64,000 nucleotides of DNA from Dactylosporangium siamense (GTDB lineage Bacteria > Actinomycetota > Actinomycetes > Mycobacteriales > Micromonosporaceae). The notes under the pieces were generated by a model. That model was not told the DNA's origin. It saw only the letters and a list, made by a program, of their open reading frames with translations, and did not search any database. A program made the position numbers and the translations under genes. Below are positions 1 to 9,169 of the stretch, piece after piece. The stretch lies in NCBI RefSeq assembly GCF_016862795.1, contig NZ_BONQ01000060.1:42111-106110 (forward strand). Direction: 5' to 3'. Within the stretch, counting starts at the first letter, position 1. Every line of letters begins with the position of its first letter.

Positions 1-50
1 ATCGAGCGCACGCTCGCTTCGAGGCTCTGGTTTTTCACCCACACAGCTTT

Positions 51-1058
51 TCATCGTCTGGCCGCCAACCAGAACCCGCCGTAGATCCCGGCCTCCTTCG
101 ACGTCTGCCGCAGCCCGTTCGGGCCGTCGATCAGCCGCCGCCCCCAGTCGGTGCGTTTCGCGGCCTTGAAGCCGTCGACCATGTCCAGGTAGTGGTACTC
201 CGCGCTGTTGCCGCTCCAGGCCCAGCCGAGGTACCCGAGGTCGTACCGCACGCAGTACGCCATGATCGCGTCCTCGTCCGGGTCGCCGTACTGGTGGATC
301 GAGGAGAACTCCCCGACGACGATCGGCAGTCGCTGCCGGACGTAGCTGTCGAGGTAGTCGGCGACCTTCTGCGCGGTGTTGAACGGCCCGTACATGTGCA
401 CGTCGAAGATGGTGTTGTGCTCCGGGTCGGACGCGAACACCTCGGCCGCGTGGTCGTGCATGACGTTGAACGAGTCGTTGCCCCAGTTCGGCGCGTCGAC
501 CATGATCGCGTGCAGCAGCCCGGCGGAGCGCAGCCGCTGGATCGCCGTCTTCGTGTCGCCGATCCAGTCGGTGTTGACCGCGTGCCCGGACGGCTCGTTG
601 GCGATGTTGATCACGACGTACGACTCCTGCCGCAGCAGCACCTTGCGCAGCGTCAGCCAGTAGTCCACGGCCTGCGCGATCGTCGCGGCGCCCGGCTCCG
701 TGCCGTACCCCATCGTGTCGTGGACGTCGAGCACGCAGATCAGCCGGTTCGCCCGGCACTGGCCGATGACGCCGGCGACCTCCGCCGGGGTGGTCGCCGG
801 GAACGTGGTGCCGCTGGACAGCGCCACCCGCACCGAGTTCGCCCCGCTCGCCTTGATGTCGGCGAACACCGACGCCGGACCCTTGTTGAAGTAGTACCCG
901 TGGTTCACCCCGCGCAGGACCAGGCGTTCCCCGTTGGCCTCGACGAGGTGCCCACCGGTGGCCTTGATCCCGGTCGCCCCGTAGGCAGGCTCCACCGAGA
1001 CGTACGCCGCGCCCAGCAACGACAGCAGCAGGGCGAGGAACGCCGCTCTGATCAGCAC
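51..1058 (-). CDS. secreted glycoside hydrolase family 5 enzyme
   Basis: A 335-aa secreted hydrolase of the GH5 TIM-barrel family, likely a cellulase or mannanase acting on beta-linked plant polysaccharide outside the cell. The N-terminus is a signal peptide (residues 1-27, hydrophobic core LALLLSLLGAAYV). The catalytic acid/base lies in NIANEPSG and the nucleophile in IVVGEFSS, the two glutamates expected in GH5. It has no binding module, unlike its paralogue at 10646-11932, with which it shares clear similarity along the whole catalytic domain. The start is GTG. A TAGCGG hexamer ends six bases upstream with no ribosome binding site, so the transcript is probably leaderless. Substrate cannot be fixed from sequence. 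Confidence 0.88.
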   Translation of the reverse strand: MLIRAAFLALLLSLLGAAYVSVEPAYGATGIKATGGHLVEANGERLVLRGVNHGYYFNKGPASVFADIKASGANSVRVALSSGTTFPATTPAEVAGVIGQCRANRLICVLDVHDTMGYGTEPGAATIAQAVDYWLTLRKVLLRQESYVVINIANEPSGHAVNTDWIGDTKTAIQRLRSAGLLHAIMVDAPNWGNDSFNVMHDHAAEVFASDPEHNTIFDVHMYGPFNTAQKVADYLDSYVRQRLPIVVGEFSSIHQYGDPDEDAIMAYCVRYDLGYLGWAWSGNSAEYHYLDMVDGFKAAKRTDWGRRLIDGPNGLRQTSKEAGIYGGFWLAARR

Positions 1059-1075
1059 GGCGAGCCGCTACCCGC

Positions 1076-1093
1076 CGGTTTGCCGGCCAACCG
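1076..1093. promoter_or_regulatory. near-perfect 18-bp palindrome between gh5 and helD
   Basis: The sequence CGGTTTGCCGGCCAACCG pairs with itself except for one position. It sits in the 125-bp divergent region between the GH5 gene and helD, just upstream of the GH5 -10-like element. It could be an operator for either gene. It does not match what I recall of the rifamycin-associated element found before some helR genes. Confidence 0.4.
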
Positions 1094-1183
1094 CCAAGGT
1101 GGAAGGAACAGGTCGACTGCGATCCCTGCCTCCGGGTAATCTGGAGATCACGTTGCGTGGTCAAGATCGCGGAGAGGCGGCCC

Positions 1184-3421
1184 GTGCAGTCCAAGTCAGC
1201 CGAGCTGGCCGCTGAGCAGCAGCACTTCGATCTGGCCCGCAAGCACCGCGAGCGCGCCCGCGCCGAGCTCGGCGAGGTGCCCGACGCCGCCGTCAACGCC
1301 GGTGCCGGCCGCCGCCTGGCGCTCTTCCGCCGCAACCGCAAGGACGCCCTCGCCGCGCCCGAGGAGCAGGTCGCGTTCGGCCGGATCGACTGCGAGCCGG
1401 CCGATCCTTCGGCCGATTCCAAGATCGAGGACACGTTCTACATCGGGCGCGAGACCATCTTCGACGACTCCCGGCAGGTCCTCGTCGTCAACTGGCAGAC
1501 CCCGATCGGCACCCTGTACTACGAGGCGACCCACGAGGATCCCCGCGGCCTGCAACGCAAGCGCACGTTCCAGTGCGCCGGCAACCAGGTCCGCGACTTC
1601 GACGACGTCGTCTTCGCCCAGCTCGCCGAGGCCGTCGCCGAGCTCGAAGGCCCCGACGGCGCATTGCTCGCCGAGCTCGACCGGGGCCGCACCGGGGCGA
1701 TGACCGACATCGTCGCCACCATCCAGGGCGCCCAGTCCCGGCTGATCCGTTCACCCCTGGACCAGCTGCTCGTCATCGAGGGCGGCCCCGGCACCGGCAA
1801 GACCGCCGTCGCCCTGCACCGCGTGTCGTGGCTGCTGTTCAACCACCGCGACCGGCTGCGCCCCCAGGACGTCCTCGTCGTCGGCCCGCACCCGGCGTTC
1901 ACCCGCTACATCCGCACCGTCCTGCCGAGCCTCGGCGACACCGACGTGGCGCAGCTGGACATCGACCAGCTCGGCCCGCCCGTGCAGCGCGGCCGGCCGG
2001 AAGACCCGCAGACCCGGCGGCTCAAGGGGGAGGCGCGGATGGCCCGCCTGCTCGCCCGCGCCCTCGAGAACCGGGTCGGCACCCCCGAACCCGCCGAACG
2101 CATGCTCTTCGACGGCACGTTCGTCACCCTGTCCGGCGTCGAGGTGGCCGCCGCCGTCGCCTCCGCCCGGCAGGCCGGCGGCCCCTACGCGCAACGCCGC
2201 CAACGCCTCCGCGCCCAGCTCGCCGACCTCGTCCGCGGCCGCGGCCGCGGCGGCCCGACCGACCCGGAACGCCTCGGCCCGGTCGAGAACCTCCTCGAAC
2301 GCCTCTGGCCACTGCAGAGCGCCGCCGCGTTCCTGCGCACCCTGCTGGGCTCGCAGGCCAGGCTCGCCAACGCCGCCGCCGGCGAGTTCACCCCCGAGGA
2401 GCTCGCCCTGCTGCACCGCCGCGGCGCCGACAAGCTCTCCGAACAGATCTGGAGCAACACCGACCTGCCGCTGCTCGACGAGCTCGAGGAGCTGCTCAAC
2501 GGGGTGTCGCGCCGCTACCGGCACATCGTCGTCGACGAGGCCCAGGACCTCTCACCCATGCAGCTGCGCGCCGTCGCCCGCCGCTCCTCGACCGGTTCCC
2601 TCACCGTCGTCGGCGACCTGGCCCAGTCCACCGGCGCCTGGGCCCGCGACCACTGGGGCGAGGTCGCCGAGCACCTGCCCGCCCAGCTGCCCCAGGTCGT
2701 CGTCGGGCTCCGGTACGGCTACCGCGTCCCGCGCCAGGTGTACGAACTGGCCGCCGAGCTCCTCCCCGTCGCCGCTCCCGACGTCGAGCCGACCAGGGCG
2801 GTCCGCGACGGCCCCGGCGACCCCGGTGTCCACGTCGTCGAACCCGCCGAGCGGGCCGGCCGGGCCGCCCTCATCGCGAAGGACCACGCCCTCGGCGGCC
2901 GTTTCGTCGGCATCGTCTGCCCCGCCGCCTGCCGCGCCGAGGTCGAGTTCGCCCTGCACGCCAACGACCTGCAGTGGGGCCGCGCCGACCAGGGTGAGCT
3001 GGACCGCGCGATCAACCTCGTCAGCCCCCAGGAGGCGAAGGGCCTGGAGTTCGACGCGGTCGTCGTCGTGGAGCCGGAGGAGATCGTCGCCGAGGACGAG
3101 CGCGGGCACCGGCTGCTGTTCGTCGCGCTCACCCGCACGATCCGATACCTGGACATCGTGTGCGCGGGGGATCCGCTGCCGATCGAGTCCGGGCCCGACG
3201 TAACCTCGCGGATCCCGCGTCAGCGGATGGTCGTCGAGCCCGACGCCGATCCGACCCTGGACATGGCCCAGCTGGACCGGCTCGCCGAGGACCTTGCCGC
3301 GCTGGTGGTCGGGGGCGCGCCGGTGCCGATGTGGGACGAGGTGCTGCAGCGGACGGCCGCCCTGCTGGACGAGCGGGCCGACCGTTCCCGGCCGTCCGGC
3401 CGCCACCGCCGCTCCTCATGA
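1184..3421 (+). CDS. helD: HelD-type superfamily 1 helicase, RNA polymerase recycling factor
   Basis: A 745-aa UvrD/Rep-like ATPase of the actinobacterial HelD family, which binds RNA polymerase and removes it from nucleic acids; some relatives (HelR) protect polymerase from rifamycins. Walker A is GGPGTGKT near residue 200 and Walker B is VVDEAQD near residue 450. The long N-terminal arm (residues 1-100, charged and helical) and motif VVGDLAQSTGAWA are HelD-like, and the length matches mycobacterial HelD (~740 aa). I chose GTG 1184 because GGAGAGG lies six bases upstream; an in-frame GTG at 1157 lacks a binding site. It is divergent from the GH5 gene. Whether this is the resistance-type HelR cannot be told here. 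Confidence 0.88.
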   Translation: MQSKSAELAAEQQHFDLARKHRERARAELGEVPDAAVNAGAGRRLALFRRNRKDALAAPEEQVAFGRIDCEPADPSADSKIEDTFYIGRETIFDDSRQVLVVNWQTPIGTLYYEATHEDPRGLQRKRTFQCAGNQVRDFDDVVFAQLAEAVAELEGPDGALLAELDRGRTGAMTDIVATIQGAQSRLIRSPLDQLLVIEGGPGTGKTAVALHRVSWLLFNHRDRLRPQDVLVVGPHPAFTRYIRTVLPSLGDTDVAQLDIDQLGPPVQRGRPEDPQTRRLKGEARMARLLARALENRVGTPEPAERMLFDGTFVTLSGVEVAAAVASARQAGGPYAQRRQRLRAQLADLVRGRGRGGPTDPERLGPVENLLERLWPLQSAAAFLRTLLGSQARLANAAAGEFTPEELALLHRRGADKLSEQIWSNTDLPLLDELEELLNGVSRRYRHIVVDEAQDLSPMQLRAVARRSSTGSLTVVGDLAQSTGAWARDHWGEVAEHLPAQLPQVVVGLRYGYRVPRQVYELAAELLPVAAPDVEPTRAVRDGPGDPGVHVVEPAERAGRAALIAKDHALGGRFVGIVCPAACRAEVEFALHANDLQWGRADQGELDRAINLVSPQEAKGLEFDAVVVVEPEEIVAEDERGHRLLFVALTRTIRYLDIVCAGDPLPIESGPDVTSRIPRQRMVVEPDADPTLDMAQLDRLAEDLAALVVGGAPVPMWDEVLQRTAALLDERADRSRPSGRHRRSS

Positions 3422-3472
3422 TCCGGTAGAGCCTGTGTACCCCTGGATGCACGGGCTCCACCGGATCATGAG
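3415..3472. terminator. bidirectional hairpin terminator
   Basis: An inverted repeat of about 19-20 bp (left arm starting CTCATGATCCGGT, right arm ending ACCGGATCATGAG) with a loop of about 18 bases lies between the convergent helD and GH43-like genes. Both stop codons (TGA) are inside the arms, so one structure serves both transcripts. Confidence 0.8.
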
Positions 3473-4353
3473 TCGAGGGACGGCTCGGTGCGCAGCTCGT
3501 GGGCGCCGTCCTCGCGGGTGACCTCGTAATAGAGGCGGCCCGGGACCGCGGTCAGGTAGCGCAGGCCGTGGGGGGCGTGCGGGGAGCCGCACGGCTCGGC
3601 GTCCGCGGCCGTCAGCGGCCCGAACAGGCCGTCGGGCCCCAGGGTGCCGTGGGCGGTGCCGGTGCGCTCCTCCCAGTTCTCCTCGGCGGTGGCGCGCCCG
3701 TCGTACGTGGCCGTCAGCTGCCCGTCGCGGACGGTCACGGCGCTCAGCCGGACGCCGCGCGCGTCCCAGCGGCCCGGGCGCGGCGCGAGGGCGACGCCCT
3801 GCCAGGTCCAGTCGACGCCGTCGGGGCCGGTGGCGTACCAGGTGGACATGCGGTCGGCGTGCTCGGCGGTTTCGAGGGGGTGCACGGAGGCCCACAGGTG
3901 CCAGCGCCGGCCGTCGAAGTGCAGGACGGGGTCCTTGACACCGATCTCGTCGGAGCCGGGCAGCACCGTGAGCGCGGGCGCCTCGCCCAGCTTCTCCGGC
4001 TCGTCGGCCTCGAGCAGGTCGACCCGCCAGTGTTTGGTGCCGGGGGTGGCGACGCTGACGTACAGCCGCCAACGTCCCTCGGGGGTGACCACCAGCGCCG
4101 GGCGTTCCAGGGACGCGCCGCCGAAGCGCTCCTTCGACACCTCCGCGACCGGGGTGAACGTCACGCCGTCGTGGGAACGGGCGATCACGTTGGCGTAGCC
4201 GCGCCCGGATCCGATCGGCCTGCGCAGCCGGTACGCCAGAAACACCGACGACTCGTGCACGACGGCGCTGGGGCCACCGGCCCAGTTGCCGGCGCCGCCG
4301 GAAGGGGGCGCGACGACGAGCTCGGAACCGGTCTGACGGGGCAGCTCTGGCAC
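3466..4353 (-). CDS. GH43-like five-bladed beta-propeller protein
   Basis: A 295-aa protein with repeated propeller-type strands (AYRLRRPIG, RPALVVTPEGRWRLYVS, DPVLHFDGRRWHLWAS) typical of GH43/GH62/GH32-like five-bladed folds. I see no signal peptide, so it acts in the cytoplasm or is not classically secreted. The usual GH43 catalytic triad cannot be assigned with certainty: conserved acids occur in KDPVL and ASLERPAL. GTG start with GGGAGA seven bases upstream. It lies 18 bp downstream of the sulfotransferase gene on the same strand, so the two are probably one transcript, perhaps modifying a sulfated or sugar-containing surface compound. That link is inference. Confidence 0.6.
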   Translation of the reverse strand: MPELPRQTGSELVVAPPSGGAGNWAGGPSAVVHESSVFLAYRLRRPIGSGRGYANVIARSHDGVTFTPVAEVSKERFGGASLERPALVVTPEGRWRLYVSVATPGTKHWRVDLLEADEPEKLGEAPALTVLPGSDEIGVKDPVLHFDGRRWHLWASVHPLETAEHADRMSTWYATGPDGVDWTWQGVALAPRPGRWDARGVRLSAVTVRDGQLTATYDGRATAEENWEERTGTAHGTLGPDGLFGPLTAADAEPCGSPHAPHGLRYLTAVPGRLYYEVTREDGAHELRTEPSLDS

Positions 4354-4371
4354 GTGCGGATCTCCCGACTC

Positions 4372-5304
4372 TCAGTGGTAGTTGCTCGCGTGGTCAAGGC
4401 TCAGCCAGTCCGCGTAGGACTCGCCGGAGATCTCCTGCAACAGCTCGATCTCCTCGACGAACCGGGGCAGCAGCGCGGCCCGCTGCTCCGGGGTGACCTT
4501 CGGGCGGCGGCCGTGCTGGCGGTGCAGCAGCGCCAGCAGCGGACCGCTGAACGCGTGCCGCACCGGCACCGGGAAGTGATGCCCGATCCTCCCACCGTTG
4601 CGCAGCAGGAACCGCACGCCCGCGTTGAACCGCGTGTCGGCGACGTAGCGGCGCACGTTCTCCGGCGGGATCCGCGCCACGTGCCCGGTGGCGACGCCGA
4701 GGAACTCGCAGACCCGGTCGACGGTGCCGCCGGGGTCGTCGCGCAGGTCCCTGTACTGCAGCAGCAGGATCTGCTCACGGGGGAAGAACTCCAGGAGGTG
4801 CCGCAGCTGGCTGCCGTACTGCCCGAGCGCGGTGTAGTGCCAGAAGTCCGCCCAGCCGGCGGCGGTGCGGGCCGGCTCCAGCGCGACCGCCTTCTCGAAG
4901 TCCGCCTCGGACTCCAGCCCGGCGCCCCACAGGTGCGACCAGTTGGAGTGCGCCCGGTCGACCGGGTCGCGGAGCAGCAGGATGATCTTCGCCTTCGGAA
5001 CCAGCCGGTGGATGCGGCTGTGGGCTTCGCGGTCGTACAGGTAGAACGGCGTCGCCTCGCCCAGCAGCGCGCCCGGTGGTGCCGGGTCGAACAGCGCCTC
5101 GTACTCCTCGCGCCGCCAGACGTGTTCCTGATACGTCTGCCGGTCCCCGGGCCCGCCGTTCGTGGGTGGCGGCCCGTCGGAGAGGAAGAACTTGGGCTCC
5201 TTGACCTCGGACAGGAAGAGCTGCGGGTGCCGCACCAGCGCCGCGTGCAACGCTGACGTGCCCGCCTTCGGCACCCCCGCGACCAGGAAGTCCGGCAACG
5301 CCAT
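4372..5304 (-). CDS. PAPS-dependent sulfotransferase family protein
   Basis: A 310-aa cytosolic sulfotransferase that would move a sulfuryl group from PAPS to a hydroxyl on a sugar, lipid or metabolite. The 5'-phosphosulfate loop is GVPKAGTSALH near the N-terminus and the 3'-phosphate motif is LLLRDPVDRAHSNW. Internal EPKFFLSD and aromatic-rich segments match heparan/glycolipid-type bacterial sulfotransferases. ATG 5304 was chosen because AAGGGGG sits six bases upstream; the reading frame remains open 22 codons further upstream but that part is not family-like. It is divergent from the ParA gene and probably co-transcribed with the propeller protein. Acceptor unknown. Confidence 0.85.
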   Translation of the reverse strand: MALPDFLVAGVPKAGTSALHAALVRHPQLFLSEVKEPKFFLSDGPPPTNGGPGDRQTYQEHVWRREEYEALFDPAPPGALLGEATPFYLYDREAHSRIHRLVPKAKIILLLRDPVDRAHSNWSHLWGAGLESEADFEKAVALEPARTAAGWADFWHYTALGQYGSQLRHLLEFFPREQILLLQYRDLRDDPGGTVDRVCEFLGVATGHVARIPPENVRRYVADTRFNAGVRFLLRNGGRIGHHFPVPVRHAFSGPLLALLHRQHGRRPKVTPEQRAALLPRFVEEIELLQEISGESYADWLSLDHASNYH

Positions 5305-5428
5305 CACAGCCCCCTTTACCCATCGATTCAGTAGGGATATAGCGTAACCGCCACGGACGAGGGACGACAACGGAGCGTGCCGATGTCATGCTGCTGCGCA
5401 TGCAGTGGGCCGCAGCGGAGGCGATGGC

Positions 5429-6325
5429 ATGAGCGTGGTCTCCGTGATCAATTACAAGGGCGGGGTCGGCAAGACCACATTGACCGCGAACATCGGCGCC
5501 GAGCTCGCCGCCCGGGGCCGCAAGGTGCTCCTGGTCGATCTCGATCCGCAGGCCAGCCTCACGTTCTCCTTCTACCGGCCGGCTGAGTTCGAGTCGCGGC
5601 CGACGATCCTGCCGTGGTTCGACGGCTACCTCGCCACCCGCGCCGCCGAGCCGCTGCACCCCTACGTGGTGAGCCCCCGCGAGGTCAACGCCGTCGTGCA
5701 GCCCCTCGGCGGCCAGCTCGACCTGCTCGCCGGCGACCTCGGGCTCATCGAGGTCGACCTCAACCTGGCGGCGGCCCTGGGCGGCGCGCGCCTGCAGACC
5801 GGCAACCCCCGCTACCTGCCGGTGCACCGCCTGATCGCCGACGCCCTCACCGACCACGCGTTCGGCGGCTACGACGCGGTCCTCATCGACTGCGCGCCCA
5901 ACTTCAACCTGGTCACCCGCACCGCGATGGTCGCCAGCGACCACGTCGTGGTCCCGGCCCGCCCCGACTACCTCTCGACCCGCGGCATCGACTACCTGCG
6001 GGCCCGCATGTCCCGGCTGGTCGAGGAGTACAACGCGGTCGCCCCTCGCCCGATCAACCCGGAGATCATCGGTGTGGTCTACACGATGGTCCAGTACACC
6101 GGCGCCGGCCCGCTCATCTCGCAACGCACCTCGGTCAACGAGACGTCCCGGATCGAGATCCCCGTCTTCCGTCAGACGATCCGCGACAACAAGACCGCCG
6201 TCACCGACGCCGGCGAGCGCAGCCTGCCCGTCGTCCTCGCCCCGCCCGGCACCGCGTCGATCGAGACCCTACGATACGAGTTCCAGCAGCTGACCAGCGA
6301 GTTCCTGGCCCGCACCAGGATCTGA
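5429..6325 (+). CDS. orphan ParA/MinD-family ATPase
   Basis: A 298-aa ATPase of the ParA family, which positions cargo such as chromosomes, plasmids or protein complexes by nucleotide-dependent binding to DNA or membrane. The deviant Walker A is KGGVGKTT near the N-terminus, followed by VDLDPQASLTFSF and the Walker B region VLIDCAPNFN. Compared with chromosomal ParA it lacks a neighbouring ParB, and I see no parS-like site. Inserts around residues 60-110 set it apart from Soj. ATG 5429 follows GGAGG. It leads a co-directional set with a small partner (13 bp downstream), SecA2 and a radical SAM protein, so its cargo may be protein rather than DNA (inference). Confidence 0.85.
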   Translation: MSVVSVINYKGGVGKTTLTANIGAELAARGRKVLLVDLDPQASLTFSFYRPAEFESRPTILPWFDGYLATRAAEPLHPYVVSPREVNAVVQPLGGQLDLLAGDLGLIEVDLNLAAALGGARLQTGNPRYLPVHRLIADALTDHAFGGYDAVLIDCAPNFNLVTRTAMVASDHVVVPARPDYLSTRGIDYLRARMSRLVEEYNAVAPRPINPEIIGVVYTMVQYTGAGPLISQRTSVNETSRIEIPVFRQTIRDNKTAVTDAGERSLPVVLAPPGTASIETLRYEFQQLTSEFLARTRI

Positions 6326-6338
6326 GGAGCGTCTTGCG

Positions 6339-6761
6339 ATGACCGACCCCGCCGACCTGGCGCACGACGTGCTGCTCAAGATCGCCGCGTTCGTGAAGTC
6401 CCTGCCGGCCGACCAGCTCGCCGACCTCGCCTCGGGTGAGGCGAAGCTGACCCTGGTCCCGCGCGGCGGCCGGGCCGCCGCGTCGGCCGCGGGACCGGCC
6501 GCCTCGGCGCGGACCAGGCCGCTGTCCCGGCCGGTCGCCGAGATCGAGACGATGCTGGCGGAGATCGGCACGCGGGCGGCGGCGGTGCAGTACCTCAACG
6601 ACGAGCGGCTCACGGTCCCGCAACTCCGCGAGCTGGCCAAGGTGCTGGGTGTCGCCCTGCCCAGCAAGTCCACGAAGGAAGCCGTCACCACGAAGATCGT
6701 GGACTCGGTGGTGGGCCGGCGCCTCGACTCCTCGGCCATCGACCGGATGGTCGCCCGCTGA
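6339..6761 (+). CDS. small ParA-partner candidate with SAP/Rho-N-like C-terminus
   Basis: A 140-aa protein of unknown function. Residues 1-45 form an amphipathic helix pair, 45-65 are an Ala/Arg-rich linker, and the C-terminal half contains LTVPQLRELAKVLGV followed by KSTKEAVTTKIVD. That pattern resembles the helix-extended-helix of SAP or Rho-N nucleic-acid-binding domains. Lying 13 bp behind the ParA gene it may be the adaptor or nucleic-acid-binding partner that ParB provides elsewhere; that role is inference. GAGG lies upstream of the ATG. Confidence 0.7.
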   Translation: MTDPADLAHDVLLKIAAFVKSLPADQLADLASGEAKLTLVPRGGRAAASAAGPAASARTRPLSRPVAEIETMLAEIGTRAAAVQYLNDERLTVPQLRELAKVLGVALPSKSTKEAVTTKIVDSVVGRRLDSSAIDRMVAR

Positions 6762-6814
6762 CCCGGCCTGTCGCGGGGCCGACGACGGTGCCGACCACGC
6801 CGTAGCCTGGGGTC

Positions 6815-9154
6815 GTGGGCCGACTCGAGCAGCTTCGTGACCCTTCGTCGTGGCGGCGGGCTGTCGTGCTGGTGCGGCGGTTCCGGCAGGAGCCCGGAAC
6901 GGCGGACCTGCGCCGGTTCGCCCCGGTGGTCGAGGCCGTCCTGCGCGAACGTGCCGCGTTCCGTGCGCTCGACGACGAGGCGCTGACCGGGCGCGCCCGG
7001 CGCACGGCCAGGCCGGATCTCGCCGACGACGGTGACCTGGCGGGATGGCTCGCGGTCGCGAGCGAGGTCGCGCGGCGCCGGCTGGGGATGGAGCCGTTCG
7101 AGGTGCAGCTGCTGGCGGCGGTGAGCATGCTCCGCGGCCGGGTGGTGGACATGGAGACCGGCGAGGGCAAGACCCTGGTGGGATTCCTCGTCGCGGCCGG
7201 GCTGGCGGTGACGGGCCGGCGGGTGCACGTGCTCTCGGCCAACGACTACCTGGCCGGTCGGGATGCCCAGGCGGGGTCGCCCCTGTTCACCGCGTTCGGG
7301 CTGTCGTGCGCGGCGGTGGTCGACGGCATGGACCACGCCGACCGGCGGGCGGCGTACCGCAGCGACGTGGTCTACGCGACCGTGCACCAGGTGGGGTTCG
7401 ACCTGCTCCGCGACCGGCAACGGTTCGAGGACGCGCAGCGGCTGGTGCCGGACCTCGACGCGGCGGTGATCGACGAGATCGACGCGGTGCTGCTCGACGA
7501 CGCGATGGTCCCGCTGGTGATCGCCGGGGACGGCGAACCGCGGCCGGAGGAGGCGTCCCTCGCCGCGGTGGTCGCGGCGATGACGGCGGGCGTGGACTAC
7601 GAGGTCGACGGCGAACGGCGCAACGTCTCGTTCAACGAGGCGGGGATCGCGGCGCTGGAGGAGCACCTCGGCGTCGACGACCTGTACGCCGAGGATCACG
7701 TCGGCCTGCTGACGGCGGCGCACGTCGCATTGCACGCCCACGCCCTCATGGAGTGCGACGTGCACTACATCGTGGCCGAGGGGCAGGTGCGGCTGGTCAA
7801 CGACGCCCGCGGCCGGGTCGCGGACCGTCAGCGGTGGCCGGACGGCCTGCACGCCGCGATCGAGCGCAAAGAAGGCCTCGAGGTGACCGCGCCGGCCGAG
7901 GTGCTCGACCAGATGCTGGTCGAGACCGTGGCCCGGGGCTACCGGGTCATCACCGGGATGAGCGGCACCGCGTTGGACGCCTCGGAGCGTCTCGCGGAGG
8001 ACCTGGACCTGCGCACCGGCGCGATCCCGACCAACCGGCCCGGCATCCGCGTCGACGAGCCCGACCGGCTCTACCTGACGGCCGAGCGGCGCGACGCGGC
8101 CGCCGCCGACCGGGTGCGGGCCGCGCATGCGGCCGGCCAGCCCGTGCTGATCGGCACGGCGAGCGTGGCCGACTCCGAGCGATTCGCCGTGCTCCTGGCC
8201 GACCGCGGCGTCGAAGCGGTCGTGCTCAACGCCAAGAACGACGCCGCCGAAGCCGGGATCATCGCCCGCGCCGGGGAGCACGCGGCCGTCACCGTGTCCA
8301 CGCAGATGGCCGGCCGTGGCGTCGACATCCGGCTCGCCCCGGGGGCCGTCGCGGCGGGCGGACTGCTCGTGCTCGGACTCGGGCGGTACGACAGCGCCAG
8401 GCTCGACCATCAACTCCGCGGCCGGGCGGGCCGGCAGGGCGACCCGGGTCGTTCGGTCTACTACACCAGTCTCGACGATGACGTGGTGACCGAGCACCTG
8501 GTCATCAACATGGACCCGCGGACGGTGGACGCCGACGGGCGGGTCCGCGACAAACGGTTCCGCCGGATCTACGAGCACGCCCAGCGCGTCGCCGAGGGCA
8601 AACTCCTGCAGCTGCACCGCACCACCCGCCGTTACCACACGGCCACCGACCAGCACCGGCGGCTGCTGCTCGACACCCGCGAACGGCTCCTCACCGACCC
8701 CGCCGCGCTCGAGGACCACCTGGCGCACGTCTGGACCGCCGGCTCCGACCAGCCGCACCGGTGGACCCGACCGGCCCGGCGCCGGCTCGCGACCGAGGTG
8801 GCGCTCTACCACCTCGACCGCGCCTGGACCCGGCACCTGCAGGTGCTCGCCGAGGTCCGCGAGGGCATCCACCTGCGGGTCCTCGGCCGCCAGGACCCCC
8901 TCGAAGAGTTCAACCTCATCGCCACCGACGACTTCCGCGCCCTGGCACGAGCGGCCGCCGCGGCCACCCGACACACCCTCGACGCGGCATCGGAGCACGC
9001 CACGACGCTCGCCGACCTCGGCCTGCGACGTCCCTCCTCCACCTGGACCTACATGGTGGCCGACAACCCCTTCGGCTCCGAGGCTGACCGCTTCTTCGAG
9101 TACATCGGCCAAGCGCTGCGCGGCAGCCAGCCCCCGGCCATTTCCTACACCTGA
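6815..9154 (+). CDS. secA2: SecA2-type preprotein translocase ATPase
   Basis: A 779-aa SecA paralogue that would drive export of a subset of proteins through SecYEG. The motor is recognisable: METGEGKTLVG (Walker A) near residue 110, a preprotein cross-linking region, DEIDAVLLDDAMVPL (SecA-type Walker B), STQMAGRGVDIRL and QLRGRAGRQGDPG. It ends at about the scaffold domain and lacks the C-terminal zinc-binding tail of housekeeping SecA, as accessory SecA2 proteins do. The start is GTG: the hexamer TAGCCT ends six bases upstream and there is no Shine-Dalgarno sequence, so it likely has its own leaderless promoter inside the gene run. No SecY2 or glycosylated substrate gene is nearby. Confidence 0.85.
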   Translation: MGRLEQLRDPSSWRRAVVLVRRFRQEPGTADLRRFAPVVEAVLRERAAFRALDDEALTGRARRTARPDLADDGDLAGWLAVASEVARRRLGMEPFEVQLLAAVSMLRGRVVDMETGEGKTLVGFLVAAGLAVTGRRVHVLSANDYLAGRDAQAGSPLFTAFGLSCAAVVDGMDHADRRAAYRSDVVYATVHQVGFDLLRDRQRFEDAQRLVPDLDAAVIDEIDAVLLDDAMVPLVIAGDGEPRPEEASLAAVVAAMTAGVDYEVDGERRNVSFNEAGIAALEEHLGVDDLYAEDHVGLLTAAHVALHAHALMECDVHYIVAEGQVRLVNDARGRVADRQRWPDGLHAAIERKEGLEVTAPAEVLDQMLVETVARGYRVITGMSGTALDASERLAEDLDLRTGAIPTNRPGIRVDEPDRLYLTAERRDAAAADRVRAAHAAGQPVLIGTASVADSERFAVLLADRGVEAVVLNAKNDAAEAGIIARAGEHAAVTVSTQMAGRGVDIRLAPGAVAAGGLLVLGLGRYDSARLDHQLRGRAGRQGDPGRSVYYTSLDDDVVTEHLVINMDPRTVDADGRVRDKRFRRIYEHAQRVAEGKLLQLHRTTRRYHTATDQHRRLLLDTRERLLTDPAALEDHLAHVWTAGSDQPHRWTRPARRRLATEVALYHLDRAWTRHLQVLAEVREGIHLRVLGRQDPLEEFNLIATDDFRALARAAAAATRHTLDAASEHATTLADLGLRRPSSTWTYMVADNPFGSEADRFFEYIGQALRGSQPPAISYT

Positions 9155-9169
9155 TCGGAGGCTGCAAGG

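Noticed and set aside
3..16. Short hairpin CGAGCG-CA-CGCTCG at the window start as terminator of an upstream gene
   Set aside because: Only 6 bp with a 2-base loop, and the gene it would serve is outside the window.
1059..1183. Rifamycin-associated element upstream of helD
   Set aside because: The palindrome found there does not match the element as I remember it, so no link to rifamycin response is claimed.
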